DNA of 63,642 nucleotides. Origin: an uncultured Collinsella sp. (lineage in GTDB: Bacteria > Actinomycetota > Coriobacteriia > Coriobacteriales > Coriobacteriaceae). This document shows, piece by piece, positions 16,698 to 23,783 of the stretch. The notes below the pieces were generated by a model. It did not search any database and had not been told where the DNA came from. It saw nothing but the letters and a program-made list of their open reading frames with translations. Within the stretch, counting starts at the first letter, position 1. Each line of letters starts with the position of its first letter. Location of the stretch: the NCBI GenBank assembly GCA_902494195.1, contig CABUSH010000012.1:1-63642 (forward strand). Reading direction: 5' to 3'. The position numbers and the translations under genes are program-made.

Positions 16698-16872
16698 GGT
16701 GCCGTGCCACGAAAAGGGCCTATCTACTACGTTTTGGTCACAGAGGTCAACCATAGCCGGCTTTTTCGAAAATCGGCAAGCTTTCTACCTGCGGTTTTGT
16801 TTTTGTAAATTCCGGGATGGTCGAGGATGGCCGGTTTAACGTAGTAGATGGCCACGTTTCGTGGCAAACGGT
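16698..16872. repeat. Long imperfect inverted repeat (about 60-bp arms)
   Basis: The left arm (about 16698-16758) contains GTGCCACGAAAAGGGCC and TCTACTACGTT; the right arm (about 16812-16872) contains AACGTAGTAGATGGCCAC and GTTTCGTGGCA, their reverse complements with a few gaps. The outer CCGG and ATGGT strings also pair. The loop is about 55 bp and AT-rich. No coding frame fits. It may be a MITE-like element or a long RNA hairpin. Confidence 0.65.
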
Positions 16873-16917
16873 CCGATCCAAGACCCAAGGCAGCCAACCT
16901 CGAATGGCCATTCTCGA

Positions 16918-16984
16918 AGTTGCGGTGGAATACGGACTGAATTGGCCCCTTAAAGGCAAAAACACTCCGTATTCCACCGCAACT
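16918..16984. repeat. Hairpin repeat family A, copy 2
   Basis: Perfect 18-bp arms AGTTGCGGTGGAATACGG (16918-16935) and CCGTATTCCACCGCAACT (16967-16984). It sits 16 bp past the stop codon of the TadA-glycerate kinase gene. Confidence 0.88.
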
Positions 16985-17000
16985 TATAGGGAGATAGGCC

Positions 17001-18782
17001 TTAGAGGCGAGCGAGGTCATAGGCTTGTGCGGCTGACTCGCCGGCACAGATGAGGTTGGTTGTGGCTTCTTGCGGATCGAGTGCCTGTTCCAGGTCCATG
17101 GGCTTGCGGCAGATCGGAAGCACCAAGTCGATGCCCCGCACACACACCGCATCCAGGTTGTCAGCGCGACCGCCCACGACAGCGATCACCGGTTTGCCAC
17201 ACCGCTTGGCACGGCGCGCCACGCCCACCGGCGCCTTACCGGCGGCGGATTGCTCATCCATATTGCCCTCGCCTGTAATGACCAGGTCGACATCGCGCAC
17301 GCGCTCGTCAAACCCCACGAGATCGAGCACCGTCTCCACACCCGAGCGTAGCTCCGCGCCGAGCGCCAGCAACGCCGCGCCCAAGCCACCGGCAGCGCCC
17401 GCGCCGGGCACGCCAAGCACCGAGCCAAATGTCCGTGCGTTCTCGGGTGTGCGCAACAACCCCTGGGCTCGCGCCTCGAAAATTGCCGCATCGAGCAGGC
17501 GACCGTAGCCGACCATCCAGCCGTCGCACCTGCTCAGCGCCTCGGCATCATCCGCCGGCAGACCCTTCTGTCCGCCGAACACCGCAAGCGCGCCGCGACG
17601 CCCTACGAGTGGATTCTCGACATCCGAAAGCACAACGATACGAGCGCCATCCAAAGCCTGTAGCGCTGGCGCCAAATCAACGCTCGTCACCCGCTCAAGG
17701 CCGGCAAGACCGGGGACGACCTCGCAGCCCTGATCATCGACCACACGCGCGCCCAGCGCCCGCAGCATGCCGGTGCCACCGTCGTTGGTGGCGCTGCCGC
17801 CCAAGCCAATATAGAGTGTCCTTGCGCCCGTGCGAACTGCGCGAAGCATAAGCTCGCCCACGCCATAGGTTGTGGCCGCCAACGCCGCCGACTCCGTGCA
17901 AGGCGAATACCCAATGCCGGCCGCCTCGGCCATCTCAATTACAGCCGACTCGTGCTCGCCGTCCACCAGCATCCGGGCAGACACGCGGTCGCCCAAGGGG
18001 CCTGCGACATCACAGGTTGAGAGCTCGCCACCGCATGCGGCGATGGCATCGAGCGTTCCCTCGCCACCATCTGCCAGCGGCAATGCGCGCACCTCGGCAT
18101 CGGGCCAAACGCGGCGCACGCCTTCGGCAACCGCCGCCTCCGCCTGCGCGCTCGACACGCTGCCCTTAAAGGAGTCAATCGCCAACAGCACACGGCGGGG
18201 TCGGCGGCACGCAGGACCAAAGTCAACCGCCGTGCCAGCATCCCCATCGGCGTCCGCAAGCGCCTCGGCATGAGCAGCATGCGCCTCAAGATCGGCCCCA
18301 CAACCGCAATCAACGCCGCCCGTTCCGCGCAGACCGCCAAAATAGCTACTCAGCAGCTCGCGGCATTCATCCGCCAGGACCCCAGCCGTCACGTTAAACC
18401 GATGGTTCAGGCGCGAATCGGCATTGAGGTCATACAACGAGCCCAGCGCACCCGCCTTGGCATCGGCCGCGCCATACACGCAGCGCCCCACGCGCGCGTT
18501 AACCATAAGGCCCGCGCACATGCAGCAGGGTTCCAATGTCACATAGACCGTACAGTCGGAAAGGCGCCAGCGACCGAGCGACCGAGCGGCAGCGCACAGG
18601 GCCGCGAACTCTGCATGAGCCGAAGGATCCTGATCGAGCTCGCGCCGATTGTGCGCCCTCGCGACGATCTCGCCGTCGCGCACCACTACGGCTCCGATGG
18701 GCACCTCGCCCACCGCCGCGGCGGCTCGCGCCTCCGCCAGCGCCTCGCGCATGAACTTCTCATCGATTTCGGTGATCGTCAT
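17001..18782 (-). CDS. Fusion: tRNA adenosine deaminase (TadA) - glycerate kinase
   Basis: One uninterrupted 593-aa frame joins two enzymes. Residues about 1-155 are TadA, which makes inosine at tRNA position 34: the zinc/catalytic motif is SAHAEFAAL and the metal cysteines are in LEPCCMCAG. Residues about 155-195 form a Cys/Ala/Asp-rich linker (GGVDCGCGADLEAHAAHAEA). Residues about 197-593 are a glycerate 2-kinase of the GlxK/GarK family: LLAIDSFKGSVSSAQAE at its start, LPLADGGEGT, LGGSATNDGGTGML, PGAGAAGGLGAALL and ITGEGNMDEQSAAGKAPVGV. No stop, frameshift or internal RBS is visible at the junction. ATG 18782 follows GGGAAGG. The tRNA-Ser gene is divergent, 51 bp away. Both catalytic sets look complete. 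Confidence 0.88.
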   Translation of the reverse strand: MTITEIDEKFMREALAEARAAAAVGEVPIGAVVVRDGEIVARAHNRRELDQDPSAHAEFAALCAAARSLGRWRLSDCTVYVTLEPCCMCAGLMVNARVGRCVYGAADAKAGALGSLYDLNADSRLNHRFNVTAGVLADECRELLSSYFGGLRGTGGVDCGCGADLEAHAAHAEALADADGDAGTAVDFGPACRRPRRVLLAIDSFKGSVSSAQAEAAVAEGVRRVWPDAEVRALPLADGGEGTLDAIAACGGELSTCDVAGPLGDRVSARMLVDGEHESAVIEMAEAAGIGYSPCTESAALAATTYGVGELMLRAVRTGARTLYIGLGGSATNDGGTGMLRALGARVVDDQGCEVVPGLAGLERVTSVDLAPALQALDGARIVVLSDVENPLVGRRGALAVFGGQKGLPADDAEALSRCDGWMVGYGRLLDAAIFEARAQGLLRTPENARTFGSVLGVPGAGAAGGLGAALLALGAELRSGVETVLDLVGFDERVRDVDLVITGEGNMDEQSAAGKAPVGVARRAKRCGKPVIAVVGGRADNLDAVCVRGIDLVLPICRKPMDLEQALDPQEATTNLICAGESAAQAYDLARL

Positions 18783-18833
18783 CGTTCGCCTTCCCTGTTG
18801 CAAATTCAAAACGATGCTATCATTACGACTCAC

Positions 18834-18923
18834 GGAGAGATGGCAGAGCGGTTGAATGCGGCGGTCTTGAAAACCGTTGAGCGCGAGAGCGTTCCGGGGG
18901 TTCGAATCCCCCTCTCTCCGCCA
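18834..18923 (+). tRNA. tRNA-Ser (UGA), CCA encoded
   Basis: The acceptor stem GGAGAGA pairs with TCTCTCC, with discriminator G and encoded CCA. The anticodon loop CTTGAAA in the stem CGGT/ACCG gives anticodon TGA. A long variable arm (GAGCGCGAGAGCGTT) and the T arm GGGGGTTCGAATCCCCC confirm a class II tRNA. Confidence 0.97.
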
Positions 18924-18925
18924 CT

Positions 18926-19521
18926 TTAGTGATTCACCGGCGTCATGGTCCGCTCGAACAGCGCATCGACCACGTCGGCCATCTCAGGTCGACGCTCAAG
19001 ATCGTGGCCCGATTCCCACCATATCGTGAAAAGTCGAATAATACCGCCGGCGACAAACTCAGACGTCGTCTCGAGTGACACGGGGGCCAGGGCATCCTCG
19101 GCAAGCACGTTCATCACACGCTCGCGGATGGAACGGGCAATGCGGTCGCAAATAACGTTGGTCAACATGCCCGACATGCTGCTTGCCAAAATGTTATCCA
19201 TGAGCTGCTCGTGCGCCAGAATCAAATCCATGGCATCGTCCAAAATCGCGTGCCGAAGCGCGCGCACGTCCTCGGCTGATACCGCGCCGACCTCATTGGA
19301 CTGTTTTTGCGGCAAGCCCGACATGAGCTCATCGATATAAAAGGCAAAGTAATCGTTCTTGTCGCGAAAGTGCTTGTAGAACGTCGTGCGGCGAATCATG
19401 GCGCGGTCGCACAGCATGGCAACCGTCAGGTCCTCAAAACGATGCTCCTCGAGAAGTTCGGTGAAAGCATCGAACAGGGCGCGGTAGGTTTTCTTAATGC
19501 GAAGGTCCACTGGTATCGCCA
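18926..19521 (-). CDS. TetR/AcrR-family transcriptional regulator
   Basis: This is a 198-aa regulator. The N-terminal helix-turn-helix is clear: TYRALFDAFTELLEEHRFED then LTVAMLCDRAMIRRTTFYKHF near residues 10-60. The ligand-binding/dimerisation part follows (about 75-195), with FVAGGIIRLFTIWWESG typical of the TetR_C subfamily. The start is uncertain: ATG 19521 has GAGG almost touching it, while GTG 19509 (beginning VDLRIKK) has the same GAGG 12 nt upstream. The gene is convergent with tRNA-Ser, its stop lying 3 bp beyond CCA. It is divergent to lemA, 200 bp away. Its target is unknown. Confidence 0.85.
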
Positions 19522-19721
19522 TCCTCAGGGCAAAGACAACACTCGTCAATCTGTCGCATATCTTACACCTGTACCTCGCGCGCTTTGCCCCGGTACCGAC
19601 CCCGCCGAAAACACAACGCTTACCGGAAAGTTCGGCACGGCAAAACGTTGCGGGTATACTAGTAGCGTTATACCAACGGCAGCTGGCGCATGCCGCCGCG
19701 GCCATTCGAAACGGAGACATC

Positions 19722-20273
19722 ATGATTACCGTCATCATCGGCATCGTTGTTGTCATTGTGATTGTCTGCGCCATCGCCGGCATCTACAACAACATGGTCA
19801 CCAAGCGTAACCGCATCGATAACGCCTGGCAGAACATCGATACACAGCTGCAGCGCCGCAACGACCTGATCCCCAACCTGGTCGAGACCGTCAAGGGCTA
19901 CGCCAAGCACGAGCAGGAGACGCTCTCCGCCGTGATCAGCGCGCGTAACACCGCCGTCAAGGCCACCACGCCCGAGGCCAAGATGGAAGCCGACAACGTG
20001 CTGACCGGTGCGCTGCGCCAGCTCTTCGCCGTAGCCGAGGCCTATCCCGATCTTAAGGCAAACACCAACTTTACGCAGCTGCAGGCATCGCTCGAGGATA
20101 CCGAGAACAAGATTAGCTATGCACGCCAGAGCTACAACGACTGCGTACTCAGCTACAACAACGCCATTCAGACGTTCCCGGCTGTCATCTTTGCCGGCAT
20201 CTTTCAGTTTAAGGAGCGCCAGGGCTTCGAGGCCGCCGAAGCAGCCCGCCAGGCCCCGAGCGTCAAGTTCTAG
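19722..20273 (+). CDS. lemA: LemA family protein
   Basis: This 183-aa protein has an N-terminal membrane anchor (about 1-25, Ile/Val-rich) followed by the LemA four-helix domain: YNNMVTKRNRIDNAWQNID, QLQRRNDLIPNLVETVKGYA, and the C-terminal YNNAIQTFPAVIFAGIFQF with the usual F/Y-x-E end (KERQGFEA). ATG 19722 has GGAG at 5 nt; the frame upstream is open but has no RBS. Length matches the family. The biochemical function of LemA is not established. It is followed by a strong terminator. Confidence 0.92.
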   Translation: MITVIIGIVVVIVIVCAIAGIYNNMVTKRNRIDNAWQNIDTQLQRRNDLIPNLVETVKGYAKHEQETLSAVISARNTAVKATTPEAKMEADNVLTGALRQLFAVAEAYPDLKANTNFTQLQASLEDTENKISYARQSYNDCVLSYNNAIQTFPAVIFAGIFQFKERQGFEAAEAARQAPSVKF

Positions 20274-20310
20274 TAGTTTGACAGCGCATCCTTAATCGGC
20301 CAAATGCATA

Positions 20311-20355
20311 AACCGCCCCGTCGAATGCATACTTCGACGGGGCGGTTTCCTTTTT
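20311..20355 (+). terminator. Terminator after lemA
   Basis: AACCGCCCCGTCGAA..TTCGACGGGGCGGTT is a perfect 15-bp stem followed by TCCTTTTT. Confidence 0.92.
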
Positions 20356-20387
20356 CGCGAAGGTCCCCCTCTAAGCGCCGTGCATTT

Positions 20388-20642
20388 TTAGGAGTATTCA
20401 ACATAGCCAAGAGCTTCGGGCGCCACGATAAATGCCAATGACCGCGAATATCCCTGCAAATCAAACGCTGTCAGCCCATAACCCCGCCCATCATCCGTAG
20501 AAAACATCGAGAACTCCCGATTTTTTGCCCGGAATCGGTATGCAGGGGCCTTCGATTGCAGAATACTCGCAAAAATGCACGTCGCCACCACCCCCACATG
20601 GCGTGAACCAAAACAAAAGCGCGGCCTTCCTTTCCGGCGCAC
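20388..20642 (-). CDS. Uncertain 84-aa frame in a repeat-rich intergenic region
   Basis: This minus-strand frame is not a recognised family. Its middle (VVATCIFASILQSKAPAYRF, then RAKNREFSMFSTDDG) looks protein-like and reminds me of fragments annotated as hypothetical proteins in Collinsella, but no search was possible. No convincing ribosome binding site precedes the ATG. The 5' part overlaps a CGCCGGAAAGGAGGG-like sequence that recurs inverted at 20709, and the ilvE terminator lies just upstream. Read it as either a small gene or part of an intergenic repeat. Confidence 0.3.
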   Translation of the reverse strand: MRRKGRPRFCFGSRHVGVVATCIFASILQSKAPAYRFRAKNREFSMFSTDDGRGYGLTAFDLQGYSRSLAFIVAPEALGYVEYS

Positions 20643-20651
20643 TCCGCGGGA

Positions 20652-20690
20652 CGAAAAAACCTCCGCCGCACGAAGTGCGCAGCGGAGGTT
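20652..20690 (-). terminator. Terminator of ilvE
   Basis: On the minus strand AACCTCCGCTGCGCAC..GTGCGGCGGAGG is followed by TTTTTT. The stem is 15-16 bp with one mismatch. Confidence 0.88.
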
Positions 20691-20752
20691 CTTTCATGTC
20701 CGAGGACGCGCCGGAAAGGAGGGTCGCCCTCGGGCCGGACGGCTAAGACAGC

Positions 20753-21805
20753 TTACGCGACGGTGTAAACCCAGTTGTGCTTGTCCTCGACAGCACCAGA
20801 CTGGATGCCGGTCAGAGTCTCGCGGAGCTTCTTCATCACGGGGCCGATCTCGGTGTAGCCAGCCGGGAAGGTCACGGTCTCATCGGCACCATAGACCTTG
20901 TTGTCGATCTCGCCAACCGGGGAGATGACGGCAGCGGTGCCGCACAGGCCGCACTCCACAAAGGTGCCGGCCTTGACCTCGGCCCACTCGACGGGGCGCT
21001 GATCGACGGTCATACCCAGGTCCCGAGCAACCTGAACGAGCGAACGACGGGTGATGGAGGGCAGGATGGAGTCGGTGTGCGACTGCGGAACGACGAGCGT
21101 GCCTTCCTCTTTCACGAACAGGACGTTGGCGCCACCGGTCTCCTCGACATAGGTGCGGGACTCGGAGTCGAGATACAGGTTCTCGGCATAGCCCTCGCGA
21201 TGGGCCTCCATCGTGGGCTTAAGGGACATGGCGTAGTTCAGGCCGGCCTTGATGTTGCCGGTACCGTGCGGTGCTGCACGGTCATACTCGGAAACGCGCA
21301 GCTTGACGGGCTTGAGGCCACCCTTAAAGTACGGACCGACCGGGGTCACGAGGATGCGGAACGTGTACTCAGGAGCGGGAGCCACGCCGATCACGTTACC
21401 GGAGCCGATCATAAACGGACGCACGTACAGGGTCGCGCCGGAGCCGAAGGGCGGAACCCAGGCGGCGTTGGCAGAGACGACCTGCTTGACGGCCTCAACG
21501 AACTTGTCCTTGGGGAACGGGGGCATCTCGAGGCGCTGGGCAGAGTTATACATGCGCTCGGCGTTCATGTCGGGACGGAAGCAGACGATGCTGCCGTCCT
21601 CGGCGGTGTAGGCTTTCAGGCCCTCAAAGACCTCCTGGCAGTAATGGAAGATGCCGCCGCACTCGGAGACATGCAAGGTGTGGTCGGTGGTCAGGCCGCC
21701 CTCGTCCCACTCGCCGTCCTTCCAATGGGCCTCGTAGCTGTAATCGGTCTTCATGTAGCCAAAGCCGAGGCTACCCCAATCGATATCCTTCTTCTCGACA
21801 GTCAT
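20753..21805 (-). CDS. ilvE: Branched-chain amino acid aminotransferase
   Basis: This 350-aa fold-type IV PLP enzyme performs the last step of Leu, Ile and Val synthesis and the first of their breakdown. The N-terminus IDWGSLGFGYMKTDY, the EVFEGLKAY segment, the PLP lysine context GTGNIKAGLNYA and the late FVECGLCGTAAVISPVGEI are typical of the long, eukaryote/actinobacterial-type BCAT. ATG 21805 follows AAGGAG at 6 nt; the longer frame upstream is noncoding. It is monocistronic with a 289-bp upstream region in which no T-box is seen. Confidence 0.95.
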   Translation of the reverse strand: MTVEKKDIDWGSLGFGYMKTDYSYEAHWKDGEWDEGGLTTDHTLHVSECGGIFHYCQEVFEGLKAYTAEDGSIVCFRPDMNAERMYNSAQRLEMPPFPKDKFVEAVKQVVSANAAWVPPFGSGATLYVRPFMIGSGNVIGVAPAPEYTFRILVTPVGPYFKGGLKPVKLRVSEYDRAAPHGTGNIKAGLNYAMSLKPTMEAHREGYAENLYLDSESRTYVEETGGANVLFVKEEGTLVVPQSHTDSILPSITRRSLVQVARDLGMTVDQRPVEWAEVKAGTFVECGLCGTAAVISPVGEIDNKVYGADETVTFPAGYTEIGPVMKKLRETLTGIQSGAVEDKHNWVYTVA

Positions 21806-22029
21806 GTGTCGCTCCTTACATACACAGTTGCATACTCGCGAACTCGCACGCAAGGACCGAGGCCGACCGCGTCGCAACGTCGCACGCCCGGAGCGTAGAG
21901 CCGGACGGGACACGCGAACAGCATCAAAGCCGATGGCACGTCGATTCGCATGCACGAGATTGTACTCCCCGTACGCGTCTGATAAAACGCTTTTCTTTAA
22001 CTAAGTAAAGTATTTTCATTTGACCGAAA

Positions 22030-22066
22030 CTAAAGAGGCCCGCCACCGTAAGCGGTGACGGGCCTC
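22030..22066 (-). terminator. Terminator of the DedA gene
   Basis: GAGGCCCG(C)CACCG..CGGTG(A)CGGGCCTC forms a 13-bp stem with one mismatch. On the minus strand it is followed by TTTAGTTT, a weak T-run. Confidence 0.75.
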
Positions 22067-22094
22067 AACTGCACGGTTTGCGCGCTGGCTCGAG

Positions 22095-22742
22095 CTACGC
22101 GTTCTTTTTGCCCAGCTTAGCCTTAACCAGACCGACCACGGTCGGGATGATCGACACGGCAACGATGCCGACGATCAGCAGCTCAAAGTGCTCCTGCACA
22201 AAGGGGATGCCGCCAAAGAAGTAGCCCAGCAGTGTAAAGAGCGTCGACCAGGTAATGCCGCCCAGCACGTTAAAGATGACAAAATTGCGCCAGTGCATGC
22301 CGCCCATGCCGGCGATAAAGGGCACAAAGGTGCGGATAAACGGGAAGAAGCGACCCAGGAAGATGGCCAGGTGACCCCACTTGTCCAAGAAATCCTCGGA
22401 CTTTTTGATGCGCTCGGGCGTCATGGCCTTGACCTTGCCCGAAGCGATAATCTTTTTGCCAAAGAAGTGACCGATCATAAAGTTGCACTGGTCGCCCAGG
22501 ATGGCTGCGGCCCATGCGGTGGCCAGAAGCGCCACGATGTTAAAGCCGCCGTTGTGGGCAAAGAAGCCCGAAGCAAACAGCAGCGAATCGCCGGGAAGGA
22601 ACGGGAAGAACACCACGCCTGTCTCGATAAAGATGATCAGGAACACACAGCCGTAGGCCATAAGCGGGCCGGCGGCGATCCAGCTGGCGATCGCGGTGCG
22701 CGGGTCCTTAAGCAGCTCGGCGATAAAATTGATGAAACCCAT
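22095..22742 (-). CDS. DedA family membrane protein
   Basis: This 215-aa inner-membrane protein has the DedA signature: the re-entrant helix IFIETGVVFFPFLPGDSLLF near residue 40, GDQCNFMIGHFFGKK, and the conserved FLGRFFPFIRTFVPFIAGMG near 125 with the essential Arg residues. Four to five hydrophobic helices are present. DedA members act as lipid-carrier (C55-P) or phospholipid translocases and support envelope homeostasis. ATG 22742 follows GAGAGG at 9 nt. Divergent to cysE with a 224-bp gap. Confidence 0.92.
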   Translation of the reverse strand: MGFINFIAELLKDPRTAIASWIAAGPLMAYGCVFLIIFIETGVVFFPFLPGDSLLFASGFFAHNGGFNIVALLATAWAAAILGDQCNFMIGHFFGKKIIASGKVKAMTPERIKKSEDFLDKWGHLAIFLGRFFPFIRTFVPFIAGMGGMHWRNFVIFNVLGGITWSTLFTLLGYFFGGIPFVQEHFELLIVGIVAVSIIPTVVGLVKAKLGKKNA

Positions 22743-22966
22743 GAAGTAAAACCTCTCAGTTGTGGGCGCGGACACGTCCAAGTTGACCAGTATACGGTTG
22801 CGGCGCGAGCACGGGCCAAACCCCTCAAAAGTCTTACTTCATTACCAGCAAGTTTGCATAACTGACACTTGTCGCCCAAAGCGAAGCAAGATCGCCCTTC
22901 CTAATCCCTAGCGAATCGCTATACTTTATTGAATCGCATTGTCACGGCGCTAAGGGAGGGCGGCCG

Positions 22967-23671
22967 GTGAGCTTTATCAATACCATTCGCGAGGACATCA
23001 AGACCGTCCAGGCGCAGGACCCTGCCGCGCAAAACGGCCTGGTCATCTTCCTTTCCTATCCTGGCCTGCACGCCAAGTGGAACCACGTGCCCGAGCACTG
23101 GCTGTGGGAGCACGGTCATCGCTCACTCGCCCGTGTGCTCTCGCAGTTAACCCGCCATATCACTGGTGTTGAGATTCATCCCGCCGCGCAGATCGGCAAG
23201 CACTTCTTTATCGACCACGCCATGGGCGTCGTTATTGGCGAGACTGCCATCGTGGGCGACAACTGTGTGCTCTACCAGGGCGTCACGCTCGGCGGCACCG
23301 GCAACGAGACCGGCAAGCGTCACCCCACCCTGGGCAACAATGTCACGGTGGGCACGGGCGCCAAGGTGCTTGGCAACATCCACATTGGCAACAACGTCAA
23401 AATCGGCGGCAACTCGGTCGTCGTCAAGGACGTGCCCGACAACTGCACCGTCGTGGGCGTGCCCGGGCGCATCATCAAGCGCAACGGCTGCCGCGTGTTC
23501 GAGGAGAGCTTCGACGCCAAGCAGCATCGCGAGTACATGCCCGACGATGCCGCCGAGCAGAGCGCCCTCAACCGTCAGGGCATCACCGAAAACGCCCGCC
23601 GCGTCAAGGAACTCGAGCAAGAGTTGGCCGAGCTCAAAGCCCTCGTCGCCAAGCTCATGGACGAACGCTAG
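22967..23671 (+). CDS. cysE: Serine O-acetyltransferase
   Basis: This 234-aa enzyme makes O-acetylserine for cysteine synthesis. The N-terminal helical domain (MSFINTIREDIKTVQAQDPA) is short, and the left-handed beta-helix follows with hexapeptide repeats: GVEIHPAAQIGKHFFIDHAM (catalytic His), GVVIGETAIVGDNCVLYQGV, TLGGTGNETGKRHPTLGNNV and VVVKDVPDNCTVVGVPGRII. A C-terminal coiled coil (KELEQELAELKALVAKLM) is extra. GTG 22967 follows GGGAGGG at 6 nt. No cysK lies adjacent. The CysE C-terminus usually binds CysK via a terminal Ile, which is absent here (ends DER). Confidence 0.93.
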   Translation: MSFINTIREDIKTVQAQDPAAQNGLVIFLSYPGLHAKWNHVPEHWLWEHGHRSLARVLSQLTRHITGVEIHPAAQIGKHFFIDHAMGVVIGETAIVGDNCVLYQGVTLGGTGNETGKRHPTLGNNVTVGTGAKVLGNIHIGNNVKIGGNSVVVKDVPDNCTVVGVPGRIIKRNGCRVFEESFDAKQHREYMPDDAAEQSALNRQGITENARRVKELEQELAELKALVAKLMDER

Positions 23672-23707
23672 GAACGCAAGCGGCACAAAACGACATCGGC
23701 ACCGATG

Positions 23708-23750
23708 CAAAAGGCGCGCCAGGGGATCAATCCCCGGCGCGCCTTTTTTC
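23708..23750 (+). terminator. Terminator after cysE
   Basis: AAAAGGCGCGCC(A)GGGGAT..(A)TCCCCGGCGCGCCTTTTTTC; perfect GC stem then six T. Confidence 0.92.
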
Positions 23751-23751
23751 G

Positions 23752-23783
23752 ATGTGACATGTGGGACTGTCCCTTTGTCACAT
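23752..23783. repeat. GGGACAG hairpin family B, copy 2
   Basis: ATGTGACA (23752-23759) and TGTCACAT (23776-23783) enclose TGTGGGACTGTCCCTT. Its last base is part of the stop codon of the ABC gene at 23783. Copy 1 is at 6700-6732. Confidence 0.85.

Noticed and set aside
21806..22030. T-box leader upstream of ilvE
   Set aside because: No T-box consensus or antiterminator stem seen, and no terminator before the start.
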